A stretch of 64,000 bases of DNA from Pseudohalioglobus sediminis. Its GTDB lineage: Bacteria; Pseudomonadota; Gammaproteobacteria; Pseudomonadales; Halieaceae. The stretch spans positions 108,635-172,634 of the forward strand of contig NZ_VTUX01000011.1 of the NCBI RefSeq assembly GCF_008370495.1, read 5' to 3'. The notes under the pieces are model-generated. The model saw only the letters and a list, made by a program, of their open reading frames with translations, had not been told where the DNA came from and ran no database searches. Below, in pieces: positions 42,613 through 52,232 of this stretch. How positions within the stretch are numbered: the first letter of the stretch is position 1; the number at the start of each line of letters is the position of its first letter. Made by a program: the position numbers and the translations under genes.

Positions 42613-43191
42613 ATGCCAAAAAAAACCCTCAAGTCAATCACACCCAGCGTGGAGAGGATGCGCAGAATTCGCTCTCTGCGCGTTCTCGGTGACTGGATCT
42701 ACGCCACCAATCTCTGGCATGTCAATCGCTACTCGTCCGCGATGGCGTTCTTTGTTGGCCTGTTTGTCGCGTTTATGCCCATACCCGGGCAAATGGTTGC
42801 CGCAGCAGCGCTGGCGGTCTTGTTCCGTTGTAACCTGCCGCTATCGGTCGGGCTCGTCTGGATTACCAACCCGGTCACCATGCCGGCGATTTTTTTCCTG
42901 GCCTACAAGCTCGGTGCCATGATCATCGATGTGCCCGTGCAACCCATAGAATTTGAGTTGAGTTTTCACTGGCTCAACCACAGGCTGGCTGCCATCTGGC
43001 AACCGTTTTTACTGGGCTGCCTGCTCTGCGGCCTGTTCTTTGGCTCTGTTGGGTATTTTGTGATCAATGTTCTGTGGCGCTTGCGTGTGGCCAGGCAGTG
43101 GCGTGAGCGTAAACGACGTCGCGCCCTGGCCGTGGCCATGCAGGCAGAAGCGAAAGCCGCGGCAAAAACCGCTAGCTGCGATCCTGATTGA
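42613..43191 (+). CDS. DUF2062 membrane protein
   Basis: A 192-residue protein with an N-terminal basic region and three to four membrane segments. LWHVNRYSSAMAFFVGLFVAFMPIPGQMVAAAALAVLFRCNLPLSVGLVWITNPVTMPAIFFLAYKLG is the DUF2062 core. The C-terminus is strongly basic. Function unknown. It is divergent from comEC and converges on lolE with a 20-base overlap of the 3' ends. Confidence 0.92.
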   Translation: MPKKTLKSITPSVERMRRIRSLRVLGDWIYATNLWHVNRYSSAMAFFVGLFVAFMPIPGQMVAAAALAVLFRCNLPLSVGLVWITNPVTMPAIFFLAYKLGAMIIDVPVQPIEFELSFHWLNHRLAAIWQPFLLGCLLCGLFFGSVGYFVINVLWRLRVARQWRERKRRRALAVAMQAEAKAAAKTASCDPD

Positions 43192-44416
43192 GTACCATCG
43201 CGGGCGCCAGTTGCGCCGCCCGACGTGCCGGATAAACCGCTGCCAGCAGGCACATGAGCAGTGCCACGCCGCCTACCATCAACACATCGCGTAACAGCAA
43301 ATCGACTGGCAGGAACGCGACAGGGTAGACATCGGTATTCAGAAAACGGATGTCCAGGAGACGCTCCAGTGTGGCCACCAGGCCCGGAACCAGCTGACTG
43401 AGCCCCGCCCCCAGCAGACTGCCGGCGAGCACGCCAACCACGCCAATCAATGCCCCCTGCAATACGAATATCCAGGCGATATCAGCCCCCGACGCACCCA
43501 GTGTCCTCAGGATGGCGATATTGTCCTGCTTGTCAAAAACCACCAACACGAGGGAAGACACCACATTAAATGCCGCCACCGCGATAATGGATAGCAACAG
43601 TATGCTTACCAGGTCGCGCGAGAGCTGAATCGCCGCATACAGGTTGCCGTGGGTCATCATCCAGTTGGTAGCGTAATGCCCCACCGGCAGACTGTTCACC
43701 AACTCCCAACCGGTACTGCCGACGGTAAACAGGTCAAGGGTGCTGACCCGCAAGCCACTCACCGCCTCCCCCAGCCCCGCCAACCTCGATGCCGTTGCCA
43801 GGTGCAGCAGCGCAACGCCCTGGTCGAGCTCTGTGCCGGTCTCGACAACGCCGGCAAGATAGAGTGCTTCCAGGCGCGTCGCGCCCGTATCGCCCGTCAG
43901 CCCGCCACCGGGGACGATCAACGTTAGCGTGTCGCCTGCGCTGACACCGAGGCGCCTGGCGATCCCCACACCCAGCAGCAGCGAATCCGGCCGTTGCTCG
44001 AACGCCGCTCGCTGCGAGGCTGCCAGGGAAGCCAGCATCAGCTCCGTGGCCGGGTCGTCCACGGCCATACCGATGCCCCGCGCCGTTTCGATATCTGTAC
44101 CGCGCATGAACAGCGCGTCAAACTGGGTGAAGGGGGTCACCGAATGTACTGCCGGGTGTGCTGCAACGCGCTCCTGCAAGGCCTCCCAGTCCGTCATGGG
44201 CCGGTGCGAGTACAGGGTAATATGCGGCACCAGTGACAATATGCGCTCGCGCATTTCGCGGTCAAACCCGTTCATCACCGATAGCACCACGATCAGCAGT
44301 GCAATTGCCAGCACCAGGCCGAGCATGGAAAGGGAGGACAGAAACGTCGACAGATGTCCCTGGCCGAAGGCAAAGGTGTAGCGCAGGGCAATGCGACGGC
44401 GATCGGCCCAATTCAA
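43172..44416 (-). CDS. lolE: lipoprotein-releasing permease (LolE-type)
   Basis: A 414-residue FtsX/MacB-fold permease with one N-terminal membrane helix (HLSTFLSSLSMLGLVLAIALLIVVLSVMNGFDREMRERIL), a large periplasmic domain, and three C-terminal helices (SILLLSIIAVAAFNVVSSLVLVVFDKQDNIAILRTLGASGADI). It is the second of two permeases around LolD. Order lolC-lolD-lolE on this strand makes it LolE by position. LolCDE extracts outer-membrane lipoproteins and passes them to LolA. Confidence 0.93.
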   Translation of the reverse strand: MNWADRRRIALRYTFAFGQGHLSTFLSSLSMLGLVLAIALLIVVLSVMNGFDREMRERILSLVPHITLYSHRPMTDWEALQERVAAHPAVHSVTPFTQFDALFMRGTDIETARGIGMAVDDPATELMLASLAASQRAAFEQRPDSLLLGVGIARRLGVSAGDTLTLIVPGGGLTGDTGATRLEALYLAGVVETGTELDQGVALLHLATASRLAGLGEAVSGLRVSTLDLFTVGSTGWELVNSLPVGHYATNWMMTHGNLYAAIQLSRDLVSILLLSIIAVAAFNVVSSLVLVVFDKQDNIAILRTLGASGADIAWIFVLQGALIGVVGVLAGSLLGAGLSQLVPGLVATLERLLDIRFLNTDVYPVAFLPVDLLLRDVLMVGGVALLMCLLAAVYPARRAAQLAPAMVLNQDRS

Positions 44417-45093
44417 GGCTGCGCCTCCAGGCGGCCGTCAACCAGTTCAAGGGTGCGGTGCATGTGTGCCGCGATATCAGGATCGTGCGTCACCACGACA
44501 AAAGCGGAGCTCAGCGCACCCAGCTCATCAACCAGTTCCAGGACCTGTGCCGCCGAGTGCGGGTCGAGGTTTCCGGTGGGCTCATCCATCAGTACACAAT
44601 CCGGTTCCGCGACCAGGGCGCGGGCAATGGCCACGCGCTGCCGTTCGCCGCCCGACAACTGCCCCGGGCGATGCGACAGGCGATGCCCCATTCCCACCCG
44701 ATCCAGCATGGCGGCGGCCCGCTCGAGGCCCTCTTTGCGCGGCACCGCACCGATAAGCAGCGGCATGGCAACGTTCTCGCGGGCGTCAAACTCCGGCAAC
44801 AGGTGATGAAACTGGTAAACAAAACCGAGGTGCTCATTGCGTAAGCGGCACAGCTTGCGCTCAGGCAGCGAGGCCAGGTCTTCACCGCAAAGCAGAACCC
44901 GGCCTGAGCTGGGTTTATCGAGACCGCCCAACAGGTTCAGCAAAGTGGACTTGCCCGAGCCGGATGCGCCGACCACGGCGATCTTCTCTCCCTCCGCCAG
45001 GGTCAGGTTGACGTCCCTGAGCACCTGCACACGACGATCGCCATCGGTGTAAGTTCGCTCCAGAGCCTCACAGTGTAATACCGGGTTATTCAT
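44413..45093 (-). CDS. lolD: lipoprotein-releasing ATPase LolD
   Basis: A 226-residue ABC ATPase. Walker A VVGASGSGKSTLLN, Q-loop FVYQFHHLLPEF, signature LSGGERQRVAIARAL, Walker B CVLMDEPTGNLD. The segment FVYQFHHLLPEFDARENVAMPLLI is characteristic for LolD. The ATG at 45093 lies within the end of lolC (8-base overlap); its stop overlaps lolE by four bases. Confidence 0.96.
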   Translation of the reverse strand: MNNPVLHCEALERTYTDGDRRVQVLRDVNLTLAEGEKIAVVGASGSGKSTLLNLLGGLDKPSSGRVLLCGEDLASLPERKLCRLRNEHLGFVYQFHHLLPEFDARENVAMPLLIGAVPRKEGLERAAAMLDRVGMGHRLSHRPGQLSGGERQRVAIARALVAEPDCVLMDEPTGNLDPHSAAQVLELVDELGALSSAFVVVTHDPDIAAHMHRTLELVDGRLEAQP

Positions 45094-46351
45094 AGCGCAG
45101 AACCTCTGCCGGGGCCACATGTGCGGCGCGCCAGGCCGGATACAGTGTGGCCAACAGGCTCAGAAACAGGGATGCAAGCACAACCGCGATCACATCGGAC
45201 CACTCCAGTGTGGACGGCAACTCACTGATAAAATACACCGCGGGATCGAACAGTTTGACGCCGAACAGGTCCTCGACGAAACGGGTGAGGCTGGAGACAT
45301 TACTGGCTATGAGTACGCCGAGCAGTACTCCGAAGGATATGCCCACCGCTGCCAGCCCCAGTCCGTGGGCCACAAATATCGCCATCACCCCACTCGCCCT
45401 CGCACCCATGGTGCGCAAAACGGCGATATCGCGCCGTTTCTCCGCCACTGACATCACCAGCGTGGAAACAATATTGAAAGCGGCCACGGCGACGACACTG
45501 AGCAATAACAGGCTGACCATCAGCTTTTCCATCTTGACAGCCTGAAACAGCGAGCCCTGAGTCTGGCTCCAGTCTTTTACGGTCAGGCCCGGCGGCAGAG
45601 CGCCAGCCAGGGCCTGCATAACCCGCGGCGCCGAGTACAGGTCCCGCGTTCTGACCTGCAAGCCCTGCACGCCTGAGCGCGGGCCAAGCAAGCGCTGCCC
45701 GTCATCGAGCCCTATGTAGGCCTGGAAGGTATCTGGCTGCGCCCCGACTTCAAAAATGCCACCCACCTCGAGCTGCTTGCTACGCGGAAAAATACCCAGG
45801 GGGGTCACCGTTAAGCGCGGCACGGTGACTTCCACACGGTCCCCCACCGCCACGCCGAGTATGCGGGCCAGCGAGGCACCGAGAACCAGCTTGAAACCTG
45901 GCTGTGACAGGCTTTCCAGGGAACCGGAGGTAATGGTCTGGGGGATACGCGAGACCCGTCCCTCCCGTTGCGGATCGATGGCGGTGAGCACTCCGCCGCG
46001 AATGGTCCGGCCGCTGGTGAAAATGACCTTGTCGGAGATGAAGGGTGAGACCGCGACCACATCGGCGGCTTGCTCCAGTTGTCCGGCCAGCGCCTGCCAG
46101 TCGCGGATTTCGCCTGCGCCAGACTCGACAAAGCCGTGCGGCACCAGGGACAGGATACGCCCGCGCAATTCCTCGCCAAAGCCATTCATCACCGACAGCA
46201 CTGTGATCAGGGACGCAACGCCGATGACCATGCCCAGCATGGACACCATGGCAATTACCGAGGTAAAGCGATTACGCTTGCGACTGAAACTGTAGCGCAG
46301 GCCGATAAAAGGGGCATAGTGCCGTATGGCGTGCGTGCGGCTGGCGCTCAA
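45086..46351 (-). CDS. lolC: lipoprotein-releasing permease (LolC-type)
   Basis: A 421-residue permease homologous to LolE: FIGLRYSFSRKRNRFTSVIAMVSMLGMVIGVASLITVLSVMNGFGEELRGRILSLVPH at the start and VSLLLLSVVAVAAFNIVSTLVMSVAEKRRDIAVLRTMGARASGVMAIF towards the end. The frame opens only six codons before TTG 46351 because of an upstream TGA, and no ATG or GTG fits the family N-terminus, so TTG is the likely start. No ribosome site is evident. nqrM ends 14 bases upstream. Confidence 0.93.
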   Translation of the reverse strand: MSASRTHAIRHYAPFIGLRYSFSRKRNRFTSVIAMVSMLGMVIGVASLITVLSVMNGFGEELRGRILSLVPHGFVESGAGEIRDWQALAGQLEQAADVVAVSPFISDKVIFTSGRTIRGGVLTAIDPQREGRVSRIPQTITSGSLESLSQPGFKLVLGASLARILGVAVGDRVEVTVPRLTVTPLGIFPRSKQLEVGGIFEVGAQPDTFQAYIGLDDGQRLLGPRSGVQGLQVRTRDLYSAPRVMQALAGALPPGLTVKDWSQTQGSLFQAVKMEKLMVSLLLLSVVAVAAFNIVSTLVMSVAEKRRDIAVLRTMGARASGVMAIFVAHGLGLAAVGISFGVLLGVLIASNVSSLTRFVEDLFGVKLFDPAVYFISELPSTLEWSDVIAVVLASLFLSLLATLYPAWRAAHVAPAEVLRYE

Positions 46352-46365
46352 AAACCGGGACTCAA

Positions 46366-46605
46366 TTATTCAGGCTTGTCAGCGGAATAGAACAACTCCG
46401 GCCTGGCACGCGCGTTCTCGCCGTCACGGGTCTCTTCGTCACAGCGCTTTGGATCGCCACCGCAGATCTCGCAGGCGGTGTCGATTCCAAGCGCACCCAT
46501 ACCGCCACAGGATCCCTTGATCGGGGGGCGCCCCATGATGACGCCAACAGCCATCCCGGCCATTACCAAGCCGATTACCAGCACACTGATCAGGAACATC
46601 GACAT
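46366..46605 (-). CDS. nqrM: NQR assembly protein NqrM (DUF539)
   Basis: A 79-residue protein with one N-terminal membrane helix (MFLISVLVIGLVMAGMAVGVIMGRPPIKGSCGGMGALG) and four cysteines, one in GSCGGMG and three in ACEICGGDPKRC. NqrM is needed to assemble Na+-NQR, probably by delivering iron to the NqrD/NqrE site. GGAGAAGAG precedes the ATG 46605. Lies directly after apbE. Confidence 0.95.
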   Translation of the reverse strand: MSMFLISVLVIGLVMAGMAVGVIMGRPPIKGSCGGMGALGIDTACEICGGDPKRCDEETRDGENARARPELFYSADKPE

Positions 46606-46626
46606 AATCTCTTCTCCGTTTGCCTC

Positions 46627-47655
46627 TTAGGGTTCGGGTGGACTGTCCAGCAGCGGCGCAAAATCCGCACTGTGGCGACTGAGGAAGCTGTCGCCGTCGC
46701 GGGCTATCAAATATACCGCCAAACCGCGATCACGTGCCACTGACATGGCTGCATCGGCCCCCATGACCAACAGTGCCGTAGCCCAAGCGTCGGCGAGCAT
46801 GGCACTAGCATGGACCACAGTCACCGATACAAGTTCATGTGCCACCGGATACCCGGTGCGCGGATCGATACTGTGCGAGTAGCGCTTACCTTCAAACTCA
46901 AAAAAATTCCGGTAGTCACCCGAGGTCGCTATCGCAGCATCGCTCAGCTGCAATGCTTCGGCAATGGCAAAGCGCTGGGCGTCGGGACGTTCTATTGCCA
47001 CGCGCCAGGCATCGCCCCGCGGGCTCCTGCCGGCAACGCGCATCTCGCCGCCGACTTCCACCAGGTAGTCGGTAATGCCCTGCTCCGCCAGCCAGTGGGC
47101 AATGCGGTCAACTGCAAAGCCCTTGGCAATGGAAGACAGGTCCAGGTACACGTCCGCCTGCTTGAGCACGGCATATTGCTCTGCGTCGATACGCAACTTG
47201 CCCTGGCCCACGCGCTCGAGCACCTCTGCAATTGCTTCGGATGCGGGCGGCTCGAGTTCGCTGCCGCGAGGACCAAAACCCCAGAGATTCACCAGCGGCC
47301 CTACAGTAATGTCATAGGCTCCGCCGCTCTCTCGGCCGACGGACAACGCAGCAGACAGCACCTGGTAGAACTCACTGGAAATGCCGAACCACTGGTTGGG
47401 CGCGCTACGATTGAAACGCGAAATTTCCGAGTCATCAAGATAGGTCGACATGCTCGCGTTAACCGACTCGAGGATCGTCTCAACGCCCTTTTGCAAGCTG
47501 GTGCCATCGGGCGCGGCATCAACTGGCTCCAGCACAGTCACACTCCAGGTGGTACCCATGGTCGCACCAGCGAGTTGGTACACCGCCGGCTGCCGCTCGC
47601 AGCCCACCAGCAGCAATGCAAGCAGCAGACACCATTTTTGAGGGAAACGCTTCAT
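46627..47655 (-). CDS. apbE: FAD:protein FMN transferase ApbE
   Basis: A 342-residue periplasmic lipoprotein (signal KRFPQKWCLLLALLLVGCERQP, lipobox LVGC). It transfers FMN from FAD to threonine in NqrB and NqrC. Motifs: GATMGTTWSVTVLEP, GAYDITVGPLVNLWGFGP, DLSSIAKGFAVDRIAHWL, GGEMRVAGRSPRG, YSHSIDPRTGYPVAHELVSVTVVHASAMLADAWATALLVMG, the last with the metal-binding aspartate. The ATG 47655 fits the signal peptide better than the track start further out. A hairpin with a T-rich tail separates it from nqrF. Confidence 0.95.
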   Translation of the reverse strand: MKRFPQKWCLLLALLLVGCERQPAVYQLAGATMGTTWSVTVLEPVDAAPDGTSLQKGVETILESVNASMSTYLDDSEISRFNRSAPNQWFGISSEFYQVLSAALSVGRESGGAYDITVGPLVNLWGFGPRGSELEPPASEAIAEVLERVGQGKLRIDAEQYAVLKQADVYLDLSSIAKGFAVDRIAHWLAEQGITDYLVEVGGEMRVAGRSPRGDAWRVAIERPDAQRFAIAEALQLSDAAIATSGDYRNFFEFEGKRYSHSIDPRTGYPVAHELVSVTVVHASAMLADAWATALLVMGADAAMSVARDRGLAVYLIARDGDSFLSRHSADFAPLLDSPPEP

Positions 47656-47670
47656 ACCAACCTGACCCGG

Positions 47671-47726
47671 AAAACAGAAAGCCCGCATTAGATTGAACGG
47701 GACAGCGCCCCGTTCAATATGCGGGC
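47671..47726 (-). terminator. terminator or attenuator between nqrF and apbE
   Basis: On the minus strand two nested perfect stems, GCCCGCAT/ATGCGGGC (8 bp) and ATTGAACGGG/CCCGTTCAAT (10 bp) with a three-base bulge, are followed by TTTCTGTTTT. The stem is very stable. It lies 25 bases after the nqrF stop and 16 before the apbE ATG, so it may lower transcription into apbE-nqrM-lolCDE. Confidence 0.8.
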
Positions 47727-47751
47727 CAGAAGATGCAATATCGAGCGGAGG

Positions 47752-48975
47752 TCAGCCGCCGAAATCATCCAGCATGATGTTCTCCGGTTCCACACCGAGG
47801 TCGGTCAACATCTGGATCACAGCCGCGTTCATCATCGGCGGACCACACATGTAGAACTCACAATCCTCCGGAGCCGGGTGATTCTTCAGATACTCTTCAT
47901 ACAGCACGTTGTGGATGAAACCGGTCAGACCGTCCCAGTTATCCTCCGGCTGCGGATCAGAGAGCGCGACATGCCAGTCGAAGTTCTCATTCTCAGCTGC
48001 AAGCTGATCGTAGTCCTCGACGTAGAACATCTCACGCAGGGAACGGGCACCGTACCAGAAAGAGATTTTGCGCTTGGAGTTCAGGCGCTTGAGCTGGTCG
48101 AAGATATGCGAACGCATCGGCGCCATGCCCGCACCACCCCCGATGAACACCATCTCGGCATCGGTATCCTTGGCAAAGAACTCGCCAAACGGACCGTAAA
48201 CGGTGACCTTGTCACCCGGTTTCAGGTCGAACACCCAGGAGGACATCTGCCCGGGCGGGATGCCCTCGCTGCCGGGCGGCGGCGTGGCGATACGGATATT
48301 GAACTTGACCACGCCCTTTTCTTCCGGGTAGTTGGCCATGGAGTAAGCGCGGATAACCGGCTCTTTGACCACTGACTCGAGGTTGAAGAAACCAAAGTGC
48401 TCCCAGTCTCCGCGATACTCTTCCTCGATCTCAAAGTCGGAGAACTTGACATGGTGCGGCGGGCATTCCAGCTGCACATAACCGCCCGCGCGGAAGTCCA
48501 CGTTCTCTCCCTCCGGCAGACGCAGGGTGAGTTCCTTGATGAAAGTCGCCACATTGGGATTGGACTCGACGGTACACTCCCACTGCTTGACGCCGAACAC
48601 ATCTTCCGGCACTTCAATTTTCATGTCCTGCTTTACCGCGGTCTGGCAGGACAGGCGCCAGCCTTCGGCGGCATCACGCTTGGTGAAGTGCGACTCCTCC
48701 GTGGGCAGCATGGAACCACCCCCCTCGTTGATAATGCACTTGCACTGCGCACAGGTGCCACCGCCGCCACAGGCTGAAGGCAGGAACAGGCCGCTCTCGG
48801 AGAGCGTCTGCAGCAATTTGCCACCGGCGGGAACGGTAATGGTTTTCTCGCCGTTAATTTCTATCTGTACATCGCCGGTGCTGACCAGCGCGTTACGGGC
48901 GACGAGAATAATCGCCACCAGCGCCAGGACAATCGCAGTGAACATCGCGACACCGAAAACAATAGTCATATCCAT
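47752..48975 (-). CDS. nqrF: Na+-NQR subunit F
   Basis: A 407-residue NADH-oxidising subunit. One N-terminal membrane helix is followed by a 2Fe-2S ferredoxin domain with [12 protein letters not shown] and a later Cys, then an FNR-like domain binding FAD ([14 protein letters not shown]) and NADH ([35 protein letters not shown]). First electron entry of the sodium pump. Confidence 0.98.
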   Translation of the reverse strand: MDMTIVFGVAMFTAIVLALVAIILVARNALVSTGDVQIEINGEKTITVPAGGKLLQTLSESGLFLPSACGGGGTCAQCKCIINEGGGSMLPTEESHFTKRDAAEGWRLSCQTAVKQDMKIEVPEDVFGVKQWECTVESNPNVATFIKELTLRLPEGENVDFRAGGYVQLECPPHHVKFSDFEIEEEYRGDWEHFGFFNLESVVKEPVIRAYSMANYPEEKGVVKFNIRIATPPPGSEGIPPGQMSSWVFDLKPGDKVTVYGPFGEFFAKDTDAEMVFIGGGAGMAPMRSHIFDQLKRLNSKRKISFWYGARSLREMFYVEDYDQLAAENENFDWHVALSDPQPEDNWDGLTGFIHNVLYEEYLKNHPAPEDCEFYMCGPPMMNAAVIQMLTDLGVEPENIMLDDFGG

Positions 48976-48991
48976 AAATCAATGCCCCCGC

Positions 48992-49600
48992 TTACAGATC
49001 GATGCCACCGAAGGACATGAAGCCAAGCGACATCAATCCAACGATAACAAAGGTAATACCCAGTCCCTGCAGGCCATCGGGCACGTCAGAATACTTGAGT
49101 TTCTCGCGAATCCCGGCCAGGGCGACGATAGCCAGCGCCCAGCCAACGCCGGAACCGGCGCCGAATACCACGCTTTCCGTGAAATCGTAATCGCGCTCAA
49201 CCATGAACAGGGAAGCGCCAAGAATCGCACAGTTCACAGTGATCAGCGGCAGGAACACGCCCAGTGCGTTGTACAGCGCCGGTACAAACTTATCGAGGAA
49301 CATCTCGAGAATCTGCACGATGGCCGCGATCACCCCGATATAGGACAACAGTCCGAGGAAGCTCAGGTCCACGCCCGGGAAACCGGCCCAGGCCAGTGCG
49401 CCATCAGCCAGCAGGTACTTGTAGATCAGGTTGTTGACCGGCACGGTAATGGTGAGCACCACGATCACGGCAATGCCCAGTCCCAGTGCAGCGTCAATTT
49501 TCTTGGAGATGGCCAGGAACGTGCACATGCCCAGGAAAAAGGCCAGCGCCATGTTCTCGATGAAAATCGAGCGTATAAACAGGCTCAGTAATTCTTCCAT
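48992..49600 (-). CDS. nqrE: Na+-NQR subunit E
   Basis: A 202-residue six-helix membrane subunit. [39 protein letters not shown] is the conserved start; with NqrD it holds the membrane iron site by cysteines. Two bases separate it from nqrD. Confidence 0.97.
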   Translation of the reverse strand: MEELLSLFIRSIFIENMALAFFLGMCTFLAISKKIDAALGLGIAVIVVLTITVPVNNLIYKYLLADGALAWAGFPGVDLSFLGLLSYIGVIAAIVQILEMFLDKFVPALYNALGVFLPLITVNCAILGASLFMVERDYDFTESVVFGAGSGVGWALAIVALAGIREKLKYSDVPDGLQGLGITFVIVGLMSLGFMSFGGIDL

Positions 49601-49601
49601 C

Positions 49602-50264
49602 TTACACGCCCTCCCTTGCTACGGTGTGTTTAGCCATTTTGAAGTCCGCATCCTCAACCTGCTTCTTGTCGAAGCTGCGCAGCACCCAGATGAAACCGCC
49701 GATCAGGAAGAATGCGCTGGGAGGCAACAGCAGCAAGCCGTTGGGAACGTACCAGCCACCCTCGGTAACCACGGGTAGAATTTCGTAACCCATGAGCTTG
49801 CCGGTACCGAACAGTTCGCGGAAGAAGGCCACGGCTATCAGCACCACCGAGTAACCAAGGCCGTTGCCCACGCCGTCGATAAAGCTGGGCAGTGGCGGAT
49901 TCTTCATGGCGAAGGCCTCGGCACGACCCATCACGATGCAGTTGGTGATGATCAGGCCGACAAACACCGACAGCTGCTTGCTGATGGCGTAGGCGTAAGC
50001 TTTGAGTATCTGGTCCACCACGATAACGAGCGAGGCGATGATGATCATCTGCACGATAATGCGGATGCTGCCCGGGATATGGTTGCGAATCAGCGATACA
50101 CCCAGGTTGGAGAACGCGACCACGGTAGTCAGCGCCACACACATCACCAGGGTGACCTGCATGCTGGATGTAACCGCCAGCGCCGAGCAGATACCCAGGA
50201 TCTGCAGCGCGATCGGGTTGTTCTTGAAAATTGGATTTGTCAGTGTCTCTTTGGCGGATTCCAC
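49602..50264 (-). CDS. nqrD: Na+-NQR subunit D
   Basis: A 220-residue six-helix subunit homologous to Nqr[40 protein letters not shown] and [23 protein letters not shown], including the cysteine in TNCIVMGR. Two bases after nqrC. Confidence 0.97.
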   Translation of the reverse strand: MESAKETLTNPIFKNNPIALQILGICSALAVTSSMQVTLVMCVALTTVVAFSNLGVSLIRNHIPGSIRIIVQMIIIASLVIVVDQILKAYAYAISKQLSVFVGLIITNCIVMGRAEAFAMKNPPLPSFIDGVGNGLGYSVVLIAVAFFRELFGTGKLMGYEILPVVTEGGWYVPNGLLLLPPSAFFLIGGFIWVLRSFDKKQVEDADFKMAKHTVAREGV

Positions 50265-50266
50265 GA

Positions 50267-51040
50267 TCAGGCCTCCCCGGATTTCAGGTTATCGAGAAAC
50301 GGTTCGAATCCGTTTTCACCCAGCCAGAACTGGACCAGGTTGGATACACCGCGCGTGGTGAGAGTGGCCCCGGCCAGGCCGTCAATTTTGTATTCAGCGT
50401 TGGGGGCCGAGGGGTCAACGGTCCCCTTCATGACTTCGATCTGCAGATCGCCGTCGTCGTACACCTGCTTGCCGGTCCAACTGGCCTTCCAGCGCGGGTT
50501 GTCGACCTCGCCGCCGAGTCCCGGAGTTTCTTTATGCTCATAGAAGCCGATGCCGGCCACGGTTGAGGCGTCACCTTCCAGGGCAATATAGCCATAGAGC
50601 GTACCCCAAAGACCGTATCCGCGGATGGGCAGGATGATTTTCTCCACACCGCCATCGGCGGCCTCGGCAAGGTAAACCACAGCGTAGTGCTCACGGCGGA
50701 AGATCTTGGCGATGTCCTCGTCGGCACTGAGCGCCTGTGACATGTCAGATTCCTTGGCCGCCTTGCGTTCGTTATAGCTGGCAGGGTCAACCTCGTCCGT
50801 GTACTTACCGGTACGCAGATCCACCACGCGCGTGGTCATTTTGGCAAACTGCTCCTCGACGCTGCTGTTCTCATCCAGCATGCCCGCCGCGGCAAGGATA
50901 TTGCGTTTTTTATCCAGGGCCTGGTTCGCTTGCTGTGCCGGCTTCAGCACGACTGCGGCGGTGGAAACCACGACCGAGCAGACGATGCAGAGGGAAAACG
51001 CGACAATCAGGGTTTTCTTGATACTGTCGTTACTAGACAC
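50267..51040 (-). CDS. nqrC: Na+-NQR subunit C
   Basis: A 257-residue subunit with one N-terminal helix ([27 protein letters not shown]) and a periplasmic domain. The FMN is covalently bound at threonine in the S/A-GAT motif, here [15 protein letters not shown] 51040 is chosen because GAGGAGG is seven bases upstream; the TTG at 51046 is too close to that site. The start lies within nqrB's 3' end by eight bases. Confidence 0.96.
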   Translation of the reverse strand: MSSNDSIKKTLIVAFSLCIVCSVVVSTAAVVLKPAQQANQALDKKRNILAAAGMLDENSSVEEQFAKMTTRVVDLRTGKYTDEVDPASYNERKAAKESDMSQALSADEDIAKIFRREHYAVVYLAEAADGGVEKIILPIRGYGLWGTLYGYIALEGDASTVAGIGFYEHKETPGLGGEVDNPRWKASWTGKQVYDDGDLQIEVMKGTVDPSAPNAEYKIDGLAGATLTTRGVSNLVQFWLGENGFEPFLDNLKSGEA

Positions 51041-52229
51041 GGGCAAGCCTCCTCTTGATGTTGGCCTGAACCACGAAATGGTCCATCAACGGGGCAAACA
51101 GGTTGGCAAACAGGATGGCCAGCATGATGCCTTCCGGAAATGCCGGATTGACCACTCGAATAAGCACGGTCATCAGGCCGATGAGGATACCGAATGCCCA
51201 CTTGCCGCCATTGGTCATGGCTGCGGACACCGGATCTGTAGCCATGAAGATCATGCCAAAAGCGAAACCGCCGGTAACCAGGTGCCAGTACCAGGGCATG
51301 GCAAAGGCCGGGTTGGTGTCGGAGCCCACCAGGTTGAACAGCGTGGACAGGGCAAACATACCCAGGAAAACGCCTGCAACGATGCGCCACGAGGCAATAC
51401 GGGTTGCCAGCAGGATAGCGCCGCCGATCAGGATCATCAGAGTGGAAGTTTCACCGATACTGCCGGGGATTGCACCCATGAAGGCGTCCATCCACGACAT
51501 CTGCGAGGACAGCGCCGCCATGCCGTCAGAGGCGACGATGGACAGCGGTGTGGCCGCGGTATAACCGTCAACCGCGACCCACACGGTGTCTCCGGAAAGC
51601 TGCGCCGGGTAAGCGAAATACAGGAAAGCGCGACCGGTCAGGGCGGGGTTGAGGAAGTTCTTGCCCGTGCCGCCGAACACTTCTTTACCCACTACCACAC
51701 CGAAGCTGATACCCATGGCCACCTGCCAGAGGGGTACATCGGGCGGGCAGATCAGGGCAAACAGAATAGAGGTGACGAAGAAGCCCTCGTTGACCTCGTG
51801 TCCGCGCTTCATCGCAAACAGCACTTCCCAGAAACCGCCGACCACAAACGTGACGGCGTAAATAGGCAGGAAGAACACTGCCCCGTACCAGAAACAGTGC
51901 CACAGGCTACTGGCATCGTAGCCGCCGAAGGTCTCGATCAGCCAGCCGCGCCAGCCCTCCACACTGCCACCGGCAACCGCCATGGCGTCTGTGGCCTGAA
52001 AACCCAGGTTGTACATGCCGTAGAACATCGCCGGGAAGGTGGCGAACCACACGGTGATCATGATGCGCTTCAGGTCGATGCCGTCGCGCACGTGCGCCGT
52101 GCTGCGGGTCACCGATCCAGGGGAATAGAAGATGGTATCGACCGCTTCATACAGTGCATACCAGTTCTGGAAACGACCACCCTCAGTGAAGTGGTGCTCC
52201 ATATCATCAAGCATCTTACGCAAAGCCAC
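51033..52229 (-). CDS. nqrB: Na+-NQR subunit B
   Basis: A 398-residue multi-helix subunit that binds FMN and riboflavin and helps form the Na+ path. N-terminus [35 protein letters not shown] is characteristic. The flavinylation site appears as [10 protein letters not shown], with the threonine of the S-G-A-T-type motif kept although the preceding residues differ. Start is GTG 52229 with AAGGAGGG upstream. Confidence 0.97.
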   Translation of the reverse strand: MALRKMLDDMEHHFTEGGRFQNWYALYEAVDTIFYSPGSVTRSTAHVRDGIDLKRIMITVWFATFPAMFYGMYNLGFQATDAMAVAGGSVEGWRGWLIETFGGYDASSLWHCFWYGAVFFLPIYAVTFVVGGFWEVLFAMKRGHEVNEGFFVTSILFALICPPDVPLWQVAMGISFGVVVGKEVFGGTGKNFLNPALTGRAFLYFAYPAQLSGDTVWVAVDGYTAATPLSIVASDGMAALSSQMSWMDAFMGAIPGSIGETSTLMILIGGAILLATRIASWRIVAGVFLGMFALSTLFNLVGSDTNPAFAMPWYWHLVTGGFAFGMIFMATDPVSAAMTNGGKWAFGILIGLMTVLIRVVNPAFPEGIMLAILFANLFAPLMDHFVVQANIKRRLARV

Positions 52230-52232
52230 GAC

